Origin: Mallotus nudiflorus
Lineage: Eukaryota > Streptophyta > Magnoliopsida > Malpighiales > Euphorbiaceae
Direction of reading: 5' to 3'
Assembly (NCBI GenBank): GCA_947683625.1
Contig: CANTUR010000046.1
Span: 3,398,501-3,462,500 of the forward strand
Length of the DNA stretch: 64,000 bases
A program made the position numbers and the translations under genes. Shown here piece by piece: positions 36,650 to 48,719 of this stretch (its first letter is position 1; every line of letters starts with the position of its first letter). The notes beneath the pieces were generated by a model. The model saw nothing but the letters and a program-made list of their open reading frames with translations, was not told where the DNA came from and ran no database searches.

Positions 36650-37575
36650 GAATCATAATTAGATAGTAGATGCATTTGGTTCCCTAGCATCAGTATGGGA
36701 AGGACCATCCAAAATGCCCTTAAAGGCTTTAATCCTACTTAGATTGAGACAACCTTGTCATACACAAGTTCATCTTAGTGGAAATTCACTCGATAGCCTT
36801 GAATGGACATAGGTTCATCTTAGTGGCAGTAGATTACCTCATAAAGTAGGTTAAGGTAGAATCATTTGCAAGGATAGGAGGTAAAAAAGTGGCTCAATTT
36901 ATTAAAAGAAATATGTTATGTGGATATGGGTCCAATTCCAAGGGGATGTTAGAGAGCTACTAAGGAGTTATAAGGTGGAACATCACAAATCTTCTCCTTA
37001 CCAACCACAAGCAAACAGGGCCGTTGAAGCTATAAACAAGAACATTAAGAAGATTTTATCAAAAATGACTTAGACTTACTGAGATTGGGTAGATAAATTG
37101 CCATATGCCATATGGAGTTATCGAACAATAGTCATGACATCAGTTAGAGTAACTCCTTTCTTGCTAGTATATGGATTAAAAGCAATGCTTCTGGTTGAAA
37201 TAAAAATCAAATATTTATGGGTAGCAATCAAATCCAAATTGCCAGAAGTACAATAGGCTTAATAAAGGCACGATAATCTCACCCTTTTGGATAGTCGAAG
37301 GCTTAAGGCTCTATACCTCATAGAGTTGTATCGGGCTCAACTAGCCAAAATCTACAACAAGAAAGTAAAACACAAGAGTGTGAAAGTAGGAGACTGGGTG
37401 TTAAGCAAATAAGGCAAAATGTTCCAGACCTGAGAGGGAAATTCAGATAAAACTGGGAAAGCCCATACTTGGTCGAACATGTCTTATCAAAAGGAGCAGT
37501 CAAGCTAATGGATTTTGAAGGCAATGAATTCTCCAAACTTGTCAATACATATTGCTTGAAAAAGTACTATGTCTA
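36650..37575 (+). pseudogene. Element B: integrase, internally deleted
   Basis: Begins near 36660 (DAFGSLASVWEGPSKMPLK). The segment with the first two catalytic Asp residues is missing or unreadable: around 36840-36960 the frame jumps from VAVDYLIK-like to YKVEHHKSSPYQPQANRAVE. The Glu motif (RAVEAINKNIKKILSKM) remains. Later blocks are LPYAIWSYRT, TPFLLVYGLKAMLLVEI and KVKHKSVKVGDWVL, with several stops. It cannot have been active in this form. Confidence 0.8.
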
Positions 37576-38330
37576 AGGCATAAAAAAATCCCGTTGAGTT
37601 AAAAACCTAAAAATAGTAGCTTAGGCAAAAGTTAAGGACTTTCTGCTAGGTTAAAAACCATGCATGGGCAACATAGGTAAAAGTTAGGGAAAGAGAGAAA
37701 ATACTTGACTAGAAAACCTAAGAAGGCTAGTTAAGGACATGGGTAACCTTGAGTTCAAAATTTGTATGAATGCACCTGTGCTTTTCTTAAATGACTATAA
37801 AAAATGAGAATGATTGTCGATTTATGCAAAATTTCTTTGAAAAATAAAACATATTTTATCATCATGATTTGCATCAAGCATGCTTTGCATTTTCTTTCAT
37901 TACATGACCATAGTTCTTAACTCTCACTTCAAGATCATCCACTATCATAAAAGCCTAAAAAAAGTCCAGCTAAGTATGAAGAGCTTTAAGAAGAGACACC
38001 CTAGGCAAAAAAAAAAGGAAGAAAAAGAAAAGCCAGCTAAGTGTGAAAAGCTCCAAAAGGAGATGCCTTAGGCAAAAAAGGGAAAAATAAAAGAGGTAGG
38101 CAAGAGCAATAGCAAACATCATCAATGATGTATAGTAAGAAGCATATACAGTCATCATCATATAAGTATCATACAACACATATAGGATAAATGCCCAGAT
38201 ATAACACCCAAAGTCCATAACTTTGGGAAGATGATACAACAAAGTAAACCACATGCCAAAAGTTCTACTCGTAGCTCCTAAAACAACTACATCAGTCATG
38301 CCTACCATCAAAAGCAAGCACCAATCCTCT
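37576..38330 (+). other. Post-integrase non-coding region of B
   Basis: Starts with sequence usual after Tat integrases (repeats of GGTTAAAAACC, AGGCAAAAGTTA). A 67-bp duplication occurs at 37966 and 38033 (CCAGCTAAGT..GAA). The hydrophobic minus-strand ORF crossing it is in a different frame from the antisense gene and is not supported. Confidence 0.5.
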
Positions 38331-38620
38331 TTAAGCATCTCCCTCATCTGATTCGGGCTCATCATCATTCATCGCAAAGGATGATAGCCATGGCTTTAGC
38401 TCATCATTATGATCATGATAAGTTGTGTGCTCCCATTCATAGCTAGAATGATGGTATTCAACCTGCACGACATACTTCATATCATACACACATACATAAA
38501 ACATGTGCATAAAAAAATAGGTATAATAAAGAAGGCATACCCTCTAAGTGGTTGCAAACTCCAAAAAGTGCTATTATGCACTCCCTATAACAGTATACTA
38601 GTACTGACCAGAGGAGATGC
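38331..38620 (-). pseudogene. Antisense PMD gene of B: C-terminal piece
   Basis: Minus strand. An open stretch ends at a TAA at 38331-38333 after an acidic tail: KPWLSSFAMNDDEPESDEG is part of it, preceded by a His/Tyr-rich piece (YHHSSYEWEHTTYHDHNDE). The reading is uninterrupted for at least 43 codons up to about 38460. Its strand and place fit the C-terminus of the antisense gene whose body lies at 51710-55611; element D separates them. Linkage to the PMD part is inference. Confidence 0.5.
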
Positions 38621-40640
38621 TGTAAGCACCCAATTTTGGGAAGCAATTGTGCACAATTATGACGTAAGCCCCTATGATGAAATTCATTCAAAAATTGAAC
38701 TTGGTTGTCAATTTTCTAGACTTTAGAGACTAAATTGCAACATTTTTTAGGATTTGATTACAAATAATTCAATTTTTTAGGGTCTTTTGGTAATTAAAAG
38801 TAAAAAATTAGGATCAGCATTAGACAATGCCGATCAGCACTGCATAATGCTGACGCTTAAAAGTCCCATTTTTCAATTTTTTCGCATATTTTTTCTTTTT
38901 TTTTGTCATTTTTTTAGTGTTTTGATTAGTTGAAAATTTAATTTTATGATTATTATTATCTAATGAAAAATTCAACGCATTTAAAATGCATAAATAACCT
39001 TCCAAAATGAAAATTCTTATCAGTTTGTTTTGGGAGACATGAGTCTGTTCCTACATTTGAGGAAGCCAATATGCGCAGACTTTGCATTTAAAAGCAGAGT
39101 CTGCATGTGTCCGAAGAGGGACCCTTTTTTAGGGGAGAAAAATTTTTTTTTTAAGACTCATAGAGAGAACTGCGTAAAAAAAATTTGACTACGCAAAAAA
39201 AAAACCCTAAAAATCAAAAAGCTAGTATGAATGCCCTTTCCAGTCCAGAATCAACAACAAGTCAATTTTAACGGTGATAATCTAATCTGAGGGGCTATCT
39301 GAAAGCATTTGCATAACATCTAAAATCATAAGTGTTCTTTTCTATTCCATTATGTTCCTTTTTTTCTCTTTTTTTTTGTGACTTTTTTATTTCGTTATTG
39401 TTTTGATTATTCAATTTCACTACTAATCTAATTACTTTTGTGTTTTTTTTATGTCCATATGAGGATTGAGGAGGATACTGCCTGTGTTTAGATGAACAAA
39501 AGGTCCATGGAATGCCATGGAACATGTATTGTTTTCCAGTAGAACTTAGCATTTTTTATTTTTATTTTGTATTTTGGTATCCTATATAGCTTTTTAATTC
39601 ATGACTATATAATTGTTAAATTTTACTTTTGTACGTAGTTTGTAATAGCCCTAATAGTGGGAATAGTGAAAGATTTAATTTTTTACACTTTAAAATTAAT
39701 CAGTAAAACTAGGTTCACTAGGAAAAATTAATTAAAATTAATAGTGGCTTTTGTTAATTAGGGTTTATATGTAATTAAATTAGTTTTTTTACAAATCATA
39801 TGTGAATGCGTTTTGATTTGATTTTGTTATGTTTTTTTATGTTTTTGGACTCTAAGCCCACGTTTAGGTCTAACCTACTTAATAAATAGGCTTAAAAATG
39901 ATTTAAGGTTTTAAATAATTAAAATCAATTTAGGCCCATTAGGTTAATTAGATTTTAGGCCCACTTAGTTAATTAAAACCTGTTTAGACTTAGCTCAGCC
40001 CACTTAATTTTGTTTCTTTTAAAATAAATAGACCTAGGCCCACATTTCACATAAAATAAAACCAAGTTAGACTTAGGCTCATTAATTTAATTTTCCTTTA
40101 AAATTGAATAGACTTAAGCCCATTCCTTAGACAAACCAAAATAAATAAATCTAGGCTTACTAATTAATAAAAATGTAGGCCCACCTTTAGTCCATTTGTC
40201 ACTTGTAAATAAAATGTAAATCTAGTTAACTTTTAATAAAATTAATATAGTTGAGACTTAGGGACAACGCGATCTTGAGTGCATTTTTTATATGTAATTT
40301 TATTGACTAGATGCCTAAGGTTAGATGGATGTCAAATAGGGTTTAATAAAATTGCGTGTAATTAAAGGATGAAATAATGATTTATAAATTATTCTAAATG
40401 AATACAAGACTAAGAGAAGTTAGTATTCCATATCCAGAATCTTATGGTTGTGGTGCTAGCTTTTTTTTAGGCAATCAAGTACCACCTTTTCGATTTTTCC
40501 TAGTTATTACCCTGGGTGGTGACTCCTTATCTCCACTCCATGTCTTAGTGACAGTGGTTAGTGTGTTCTCTAAGGCCCTGAGCCTAAACAGTGTCACAGT
40601 CGCTAAAATCTTGGACGCGGGCTAAACCTTGCCGTCTACA
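38621..40640 (+). mobile_element. Element D 5' LTR
   Basis: TGTAAGCACCCAATTTTGGG to TTGCCGTCTACA, 2020 bp. Aligns throughout with 49671-51709 and with the solo LTR in element A. Confidence 0.95.
38815..38854. repeat. Two copies of the 20-bp LTR minisatellite
   Basis: CAGCATTAGACAATGCCGAT followed by a second diverged unit; same position as the nine-copy array at 12221. Confidence 0.8.
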
Positions 40641-40641
40641 G

Positions 40642-40659
40642 TGGCGACTCCACTAGGGA
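40642..40659 (+). other. Primer-binding site of D
   Basis: TGGCGACTCCACTAGGGA, two bases after the LTR end. Related to B's PBS. Confidence 0.75.
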
Positions 40660-41513
40660 TAAGAGATATTGATTCTACTTGTATTCTTTAGAATTATTTT
40701 ATCAATTATCATTTTGTTCTTGCATTCATTCTGCATGTCCCTACTAAACCGATGGCACTAGTTTATGATTCCATGATTCCACTAGCTTCATGGAGTTGTA
40801 GATTGGCTAACCATCACTCTTAGCCTTAACTTGGTTAAAGAGAGATTACCGGGCTCATCTAACCAGAGTCTATAACCTAAGTCCTTAAGGGGTCTAATCT
40901 TCTCTCAAGTTGGTAAAGGATGTTGGGCCCCTCTGAACTTGGCCTATAACTTAAAGTCCATAATGGAGAGCATCTTGCTAAGGGAACCTTAACTTTTCAC
41001 TAAACCCTAACCACATATAATGGCCTAGTTACTTCCCCTAGGATCTTTACCCAAAGTGCTTATTTGTTTGAATTGCCATGAGGTATTTCTATTTATAAAA
41101 GCCTAGGCCTATACCTTTGAAGCTCATTCAAGCTAATAAGGATTATACTAGACCTTTATATTTAGAAATGTTGTTTCTATGCTTTTTGTTTTAAAGAGAG
41201 ATTTGGCATGCGTGTCAGCTCTTAATATCCCCTGTTGATATGAAGGTCAAGACCAAAAATCCTAGGAAAAGAGACTCGCCATTGAACACGTGTGTCAGAG
41301 GAATAAGGTTGGAAGGCTTAAGCTTGCATGTTGCCTGTTGATTAATTCTTGATACTTGCTACTTGCTAAGTGCTTGCCTGCTATTTGTCATATAAACACA
41401 TGCATCATGCATACATGCATACATATAGTCCATGCATCATACTAAAACCTTATTGTACAGCCATTATTGATTCATCTGGGTATTCTCGTGTTTGGGGATG
41501 AAGAGGTGGCAAA
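40660..41513 (+). other. Leader (5' UTR) of D
   Basis: About 0.85 kb, non-coding, sharing ordered words with B's leader (TAACCTAAGTCCT, AAGGGAACCTTAACTTTTCAC). Confidence 0.6.
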
Positions 41514-42960
41514 TTGACCAGAGTTGATTTAAGTCTGAAGTCTATAGCTCAAGGCATTCTTCATAGATTGGAGAGACTAGAGGGGAGTCCAATCAATCCA
41601 CTATTCCTAAAAGCTGAACCAACTCAGGCTGAACAAATTGAAATAGAACAACAACCAGAGATATGGACCTTAGAGGACATTAAGGGAGCTTTGATGGATG
41701 ACATGAGAGCTATGATGCAAGATGAATTGAGACAGGCTTTGGCCAGACTAGTGCAACTTGTTATTGAACAACCACATGCTGCTACTGTTGAATAGCCACC
41801 TGCTATAGGAGCTCCACCTATTGTTGTACTTCATAATGCTGAGGGGCAACCTGCTACTGATGTGAGACTGGAAGACTTTGAAAACTACAAGGTAGAAAAG
41901 ATAAAGAGAAAATCACTTGAATTGGTTCAAAACCTTGAGTCCAAGCAGATGCAAGCACTGACTCAGAAAATATCCAAGATGGAAGAATTGATTAGAGGAC
42001 AAGGAATGGGATATTCTTTTCACTTTGACGACATGCTACAAATGGAGGGACATAAGCTACCTGAAAAATTCAAAATGCCTCAACTATAGAAATTTTTTGG
42101 GAGAGGAGACCCCAGAATTCATTTGAGCCAATACACAACAACCATGAGCACCACTAAAGCACCATTAGTATTAGTTGCTAGGCTGTTTGTACTATCACTG
42201 GAGGGAATGACTGTAAACTGGTACCATGAGTTAGAAAAGTATGTTAGGGCTTACTGGAAAGAACTATGTAATGCTTTTTTGAAACAATATGATTACAATA
42301 CCAAATTGGAGTATCCATCAAGGATCTGGAGTTGACTAAGCATAAACCAAATGAGTCCTTTTCTGATTTCCTCACCAGATTTATGAATAAAGCAGGGATG
42401 ATGAAAAACAAGCCTGCTAAAAAGGATCAAGTTAGAATGATAGTTCATAATGTGTCACCTAATTTGATCGAGAGGCTATAGATGATGAATCCCAAAACCT
42501 TTATTGATTTGTATAATGATGGATTACAAGCTGAGGAAATTAAGAGTGAGAAAAAGAAAACTACTAAAGGCACAATAACCTAAAATTACTCAACTGAGGG
42601 CACACAAGAGGGGAGCACTAGTAGGATTGTGGAGGTGTGTGCAATTTAGCAACCCCAAAGGTTCTCCAACTTCAACCAACCACTGTCTAAATTCTTAAAG
42701 AGGCTAATCCAAAAAGGCCTACTCAGACCCTTCACCTTTTCTAAGCCAAACCCAAATATCCCTGGTTTTGACCCCAACAGTTACTGTAAATTCCACCAAG
42801 CTGTTGGCCATCCCACAGATAATTATATCCGCCTAAAATATGAGATCCAAAACCTGATAGACTCTGGTAAAATCACCGATCTTGAAAAATCCAACTCTAA
42901 CCCAAACACCAGAAACAACCCTTTCCAAGACTATCGAAATGTTCCACTACCAACCACCAT
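41514..42960 (+). pseudogene. Element D: gag
   Basis: Frame opens by 41514 (TRVDLSLKSIAQGILHRLER) without an in-frame ATG close by, so the start is uncertain. A helical N-terminal region (to about 41795) is followed, after a stop, by NLESKQMQALTQKISKMEEL, then KLPEKFKMPQL and KFFGRGDPRIHLSQYTTTM, LEGMTVNWYHELEKYVRAYW and NAFLKQYDYNTKLEY. The later part (about 42360-42600) has RFMNKAGMMKNKPAKKDQVR. A Cys/His patch CKFHQAVGHPTDNYIRLK is near 42790. It corresponds to Tat-type Gag, which packages the element RNA. About four stops. Confidence 0.85.
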
Positions 42961-43054
42961 ATTGATCAACTTAGGGGTTAGCGAGAAGAAGTGCTAAGCT
43001 CCTTCGAGGACCTTAACCATATACCTAATGGAGAACCTTTCGGACAACCACAGA

Positions 43055-43440
43055 GAGGAGTGGAAGATTTATTGGGCCAGCCCTCAGGCAAGTTTGATTA
43101 TAAAGTATTCTACTTGAAACCACCCTCTGCTGATATCCCTATTGAATTAATTAAGCCTTCAGGTTAGGGAGATGAGTTTAATGATAAGCCGGTAAAAGAA
43201 GAGCCTGAAATTCCTAAGCAACCGCCAAGAGGAGTTGAAGATTTATTGGGACAACCTTTAAGCAAGTTTGATTACATAGTATTCTATTCTAAACCAACTT
43301 TCACTGACATCCCCATTGAATCAATTGTGCTTACAAGGTGGGGTGATGAATTTGAGGATGAGCCTTTGGCTCCTGAATAGTCTCAAGAAGGAGTTGAAGA
43401 TTTGTTGAATCAACACTTAGGCAAGCTCAATATGGGACAT
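43055..43440 (+). repeat. Coding tandem repeat in D gag-protease linker (three copies)
   Basis: Units start at 43055, 43229 and 43387 (GAGGAGTTGAAGATTTATTG), 174 and 158 bp apart. They encode variants of RGVEDLLGQPLSKFDY followed by FTDIPIES-like text. B has a single equivalent (near 21270). Confidence 0.75.
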
Positions 43441-43941
43441 CTAAAAGGGAAGGAAACATGCATAATGGAAGTGTGGAAAGATGGGAAAAGAGACTGAATC
43501 ATTATGGTTAGTGACATATGGTATGACTCTGATGAAGAAAGCCCAGGCAATTTCGATGCCTAGAGTGATGATCCTAAAGTGAATCATGTCACTCGAAGTG
43601 GGAAGAATTATAAAGCAGCATAAAAGAAAATGGAAATAGTAATAGAAAGAGAAGAAATAGAAGATGTAAAGATAGAAGAAGAATAGAAGAAAGCCAAGGC
43701 AAATGTCAGCATTTGGGAATTACTGATGCATTCGAGTAGTCATAAAAGGGCTATGGTTAAAGCTTTGTCGAATATGAATATTGAAACGACAACTACGCCT
43801 GAGGCTATGGTAGCAAAGGTGATAGAAAAAAAACATGGGCTGATAACATTTTTAGATAATGACTTGCCTTTGGAGTGAAGAAACCATAATAAGGCATTAT
43901 TTATCCCATCTGAAGTAAAAGGGAAGAGAACCAACTTTGTA

Positions 43942-44301
43942 ATGGTAGATGATGGTTTAGCTATAAATGTATGCCCGCTAAAGATCCTACCTAATATGGG
44001 TTTGAAAGTAGAAGACTTAATAGATTTAAACCTTATAATAAGAGCTTATGATGACAGCACTAGGAATGTGGAGGGGACATTCCAAGCTCTGGTTAAAATA
44101 GGACCTATGGAATCAACCATTGAGTTTACTGTATTGGACATTCCAGTCACTTATACCTTGTTGTTTGGATGGCCATGGTTCCATGCCTTGGGAGGGGTAC
44201 CCTTAACTGTGCATCAAAAGATAAAATTCCCTTATAAAGAAGAAGTTATGACCATAGAAGCTGGGACCAATGCTGTTGTGGCATCCATGTTGGATAAATA
44301 A
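43942..44301 (+). CDS. Element D: aspartic protease domain
   Basis: Open 119-codon stretch. The site region is MVDDGLAINVCPLKILPNMG (VDDGSALNVCPL in many Tat elements, with the Asp-Gly pair kept). Then come IRAYDDSTRNVEGTFQALVK, EFTVLDIPVTYTLLFGWPW and FHALGGVPLTVHQKIKFPY. This is the retropepsin fold of Tat proteases that processes Gag. The frame is open through the whole domain, better preserved than in B, where the active site is lost. It is part of a longer gag-pro frame that has stops on both sides. Confidence 0.85.
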   Translation: MVDDGLAINVCPLKILPNMGLKVEDLIDLNLIIRAYDDSTRNVEGTFQALVKIGPMESTIEFTVLDIPVTYTLLFGWPWFHALGGVPLTVHQKIKFPYKEEVMTIEAGTNAVVASMLDK

Positions 44302-44783
44302 AAACAAGTGTGTGCACCCGTTGGTTTCCAGATTGCTGGGATATTTGATGGGATTGAAATGGATTCGAGAGTAGCAAAAATGATAGACAACATGAATTAT
44401 CAGCTTGGACAAGGACTAGGGAAGAATGAACAAGGAGAATTCCCAGGATTCAAAAATTAAGATAACACAACAGGATTGGGTTTTACAAGGGAAACACAGA
44501 CAAAAGGTAGAAGGGTAAGGAAGAGATTCAATGCAAAAAAGAGTGAGCTTTATGCAAAATTTGGTCCTTTAATTCAGAACTTTATCAAGCCAAGGGAAGG
44601 AAAATACTATCTGGGAGCCAAGGATTCAATCAGTGTTGCTGAAGCATATGTCCCTGGGTTTGAGATTTTCAAGGAGCAGATTGTGGAGAATCTGGTAAAG
44701 GACAACAAAGAGGAAGTGATGAAGCTAGCAGCTGAGAGGATGGGTAGGGTTGCTATTAAAGAGTTGTTATGTCAACCACCTTA
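44302..44783 (+). pseudogene. Element D: G-patch-like domain after protease
   Basis: After a stop at 44299-44301 the text continues with FQIAGIFDGIEMDSRVAKM and NYQLGQGLGKNEQGEFPGF (near 44390-44455), a G-patch (GxGLGKxxQG) found after the protease in some Tat elements. The next open frame (44476-44783) has LGFTRETQTKGRRVRKR and FGPLIQNFIKPREGKYYLG. G-patches bind RNA or partner helicases; here it probably helped Gag or RT act on RNA. Confidence 0.75.
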
Positions 44784-44869
44784 AGGAAAACCACTATAAG
44801 ACTCAGCATCGCTAGCATCTAGAATAGGAAATAAAATTTCTCATTTTCTCATTGAATAAAATTTTAGTT

Positions 44870-45080
44870 TCTAGTGATCGATGATATAAATTCGGATTAT
44901 GCTTGCTTATGTAATGTACATCCTAATGGTACTGTGCATTATAATATTGATTGCATCTACTTGTTTGACATAAATTTAATTCAATTAGATTCATTTAACA
45001 TGGGCACAAATGCAAATTCAAAGAACATACATATATCACATGATGTAACTTCTAAAGATAGGAAATGTAGGAAAAAATAA
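44870..45080 (+). pseudogene. Element D: residual pre-RT segment
   Basis: A short frame (VHPNGTVHYNIDCIYLFDIN, then LDSFNMG) matches the segment just before RT in B (YLFDVFLDGSVHCIDKNI, ESFNIG at 22850-22945). It stops at 45079 and is followed by A/G-rich low-complexity sequence. Everything expected next (RT, RNase H, integrase) is absent. Confidence 0.7.
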
Positions 45081-46483
45081 AAAGAAAAAAGAAAAAAACA
45101 AAGAGAGAAAATAAAGAGAAAAAAGAATAGTAAGGTAAAAATTAGAGAGGAAAATTCATGACTGACTGATAACAGGAGATATATCATATGATGTAATGAA
45201 TGTTCTCATTTTTGCCCTAATGAATGATTAAAATTGAATTTTAAATTTTTGTTCAAACATTGCATATTGGTCTTTATTATACTGCATAAGTATCTGAATG
45301 GAAAAAAAATAGATGATGAAAGCTAAATCAGAGCTATGAGATCACTATTTTAGTTACATTTTCTTTTTGCCACCTCTTTTGTAATTTTCCTTGTAAGCCT
45401 AGCGTCCCCTTATACCTTGAGAATTTAGATGGCTTAGTAACTTGCTTTTCAACCCATACATTGTAACTGTCATCAATTATTATTAGCATTAAGCCTCATA
45501 TTCTGAAGTGCAAGTCCAATTGATTTCATCATCCAAAACTCACTTCAATCAATTCACCCACTCCTATGCATCTTCAATACATGAGATTGCAGCTAATAGG
45601 GATAGTAAGACAAAGGGCCAACAATAATAATGACCGAACTGAGTCTTTTGTGCACATGAAGAAAGTGATTGCTAGGATGAATTCAAAATGAAGATGGGGG
45701 CAAAATGTAACTCCGGGACAAGTTAGGGGCAAAATGGTGAATACAACAGTAGAACTTCAAAGTTAGTGAAAATGATCTCAGGGCAGAAAGGAGTATACTA
45801 TAAGCATATAGATATAACAATTATCATACAATAGAAGTAGTAACAAAAAGAAAAGTTCAATAGTGCATTGGTCAATCATGAGCTCTAGTGTAAAGCCATG
45901 GACCCCACTCGCTGGCCTGGTTATTTATCCAATAGACTATATCAAAAGCTCAAACATTATAAATACCAAAAATGAAGCATTAAGTGCTTGAACCTACAAG
46001 CTGTTGATGAGGCACCTCGTTCTCACACTCCAAGCTGTGAATATAGCTTTGCTCCAAACATAAGACCTATTAGGATCATGCATGTTATGCATAACATGCA
46101 TACACTTGCATACATTTGTTGTGAAATACTTTTTTTACATAATAAAGTCTTTGAGCCTAGTCAAGGTTTTCCAAAATCTTTTCTACTAACATTCAAGATT
46201 AGTGTTGTAAAAGTGCAGGAAAGTAGTTAGAGTATTCACAGGTAAAGCATTTGAAGGAATGAAAATAAAAGGAGTGAAATTACTAAGAAGCATCATCCTG
46301 GTGACCTCAAGAGGCTAGATAAGACTTTCAAGGTCCTTAAACTCAGTATCCATCTCTATAGTCTCATTGGGAGCATCATTTGGAATATCTCCCCACAACA
46401 GTTAGACAATTGTAGGGTGTGGAATATGGTAACGAGAAGGTCCAACATGTCAGCGATACATGCGCTCGGCCCTAAAAAGGAAA

Positions 46484-46930
46484 GAATGCACTCAAAAATT
46501 GAGATGAATGCACTCTGAAGACTTCTTTGATGGTGAAATAAAAACCTTTAACTCCCAAATCTTTTATTTTACAGGAAATATTGGGAAGAGGAATGAGGCC
46601 CTTTTACCATAGCATCAATATTCAGCCTAAAGCCACAACCTCAATGGTAGAATATCATGACCCTGCAATCAAAGACATCATGATTAAAAGGGAAGAATGC
46701 ACTCAAAACTTAGGACAAATGCACTCTGAAAAATTCTTTGATTATGAAATAAAAATCTCTAACTCATAAATCTTCTCTTTTACAAGAAATGTTAGGAAGA
46801 GGAATGATGAAGCCCTCTACCATAGCATCAACAGAATAAAGCCATAACTTCGATGGCAGAATATCATGACCCTATGATTCGAGACATCATCACCACAATC
46901 AAAAAGGGAAGAATGCAAAAGAATAACATT
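46484..46930. repeat. Tandem repeat, 211-216-bp unit, about two copies
   Basis: GAATGCACTC/GAATGCAAAA landmarks at 46484, 46695 and 46911. Shared blocks are GAATATCATGACCCT and ACCATAGCATCAA. Confidence 0.75.
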
Positions 46931-47444
46931 GCATTTTGATAAATTTTCTTCACTTACAATTAAACCATACTAACTTATGGCATTTTATGCAGGGAAAATA
47001 AAAGAGAATGAAGAAGGGGAAAGGAACCGATACATTAATAAGAATGACTAGGATAGCAAATGCTAATCGCCAGTCAAAATCTCACTCTGTGTGATAAACA
47101 CCCTGACAAATACCAAAGGGAAGTAGTATATCTCTATCTATTTTGATTCTGTAGTGAAGTACAAAGAAAATTTATAAAATTGAGAGTAAATTCATCCACT
47201 TCATGATATCATGTGCGAAAACTTATCTCATTTCCTTTGATTTTAGTGGCTTTCTTTTATTAGCCTCTTAGAATTCATATGTCTTATTGACAGTTCTATG
47301 CAAACTCTAATCAATTTAATGCTTACTTTACACCCAAACGAGGGGAAGAATATGCAAAGACAAAATCTATGGACTTGTAGTATAAATTGGTTGAATTTCA
47401 AAGTGTCAGTTTAGTCTTTTGAATAATAAATATGCAGATAATCT

Positions 47445-47790
47445 ACTCTAATGCTGAAAAATGAGTATGAGTACAAATCCCTCAACGATATCCACGCTGA
47501 GTAATACGAGAAAGGTGGGGGAATGCTAAGAGGAGAATTAGAATAAGAGCAAACATAATGTACTCCAATGCCTAAAAATGAGCAAGAGTATCAACATGAA
47601 CCTCTAGTGATATCCACGTTGAGTAATACAAGAAAGGCGAGGGAATACTAAAAGAGGACCCATGTTAAAAAAAAACTTGCTCTATTTACTCTAATGCTCT
47701 ATAAGAGTATGAGTATCCAAAGGACCTTTCCAACGGTATCTACGCTGAGTAATATGAGAAAGGTAGGGGAATACATGGATAAGGAAGAAA
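47445..47790. repeat. Tandem repeat, 117 and 126-bp spacing, three copies
   Basis: Units start ACTC(T/C)AATGC at 47445, 47562 and 47688, each with GATATCCACG(C/T)TGAGTAATA and GAGAAAGG.GGGGAAT. Confidence 0.8.
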
Positions 47791-48719
47791 AGCACAAAAA
47801 TAATTCAAAGACTGTTTTGATACTCCAAATTCAATATTTTCATGCTTAATTTCCATAAGTTTTGTTTAGCAAATTCTCCCTAAAATTAGGTGTGGAAGTA
47901 AGCTCTTCACTTAGTAAAAGATACACTTTTAGCATAAAATGGTTAATGATGCCTCTGACCTTTGTAAATGGCAAATAAGTGACAGTCATAAAAATAAAAA
48001 ATAGTGAGATTCATTAAGTGCATGCTATCTCATGATAAAATGATGAATTTTCTCATAAATTGCCAACATTATAGTGTACTTTTATACATTCATTATGATT
48101 GAAACTAACTTCAATATGTCTGTAGGAATTGTAAAACCAGAAAGAAGTGCACAGTGGAATTAAAATTAGTTAACACAAAGAATTCAAAGCATTCGACTCA
48201 AACAACCAAAGATAAAAATTAGTAAGCAATTATGAACTGTAGCAACATCAAAGGTGAGCAATGAAAGGATTACAGTCAATTTCCAAGTAATTATAGATTG
48301 TAGCATCATCAGCAAGCAGTTATGGACTGCAGCATCATCAGTGAGTAATGAAAGGGTTGTAGCTAATCGTGAGCAATTATGGATTGCAGTATAATCGTAT
48401 AGATCAATCAACACTACATGATCGAGTGTAGTGTATTCCACTTTAGTCCATTACATTTAAGTGTATATGAATTCAAGTTCTTTCATTGTAATTTGGTCCA
48501 TAATTGCATTCTAATTAGGAACATGTTCCTAATTAAATCATGACATTCATCAAATTAATAATTCATTGAATTATTAGAACTGCATAATTAATCTATGATT
48601 CTAAATTTCCTATCAAGTACAGAATACAGAACAAGATTACATAATTCATTTTTTGCACTTTACATGCATCATTTCAATTAAAGGATTCATATGCTGCATA
48701 GTAGCTATGATATAAATTT

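Noticed and set aside
37970..38368. 132-codon hydrophobic minus-strand ORF resembling a membrane protein
   Set aside because: The frame is offset from the antisense PMD tail that ends at 38331, and the hydrophobic text comes from reading a purine-rich duplicated stretch in reverse.
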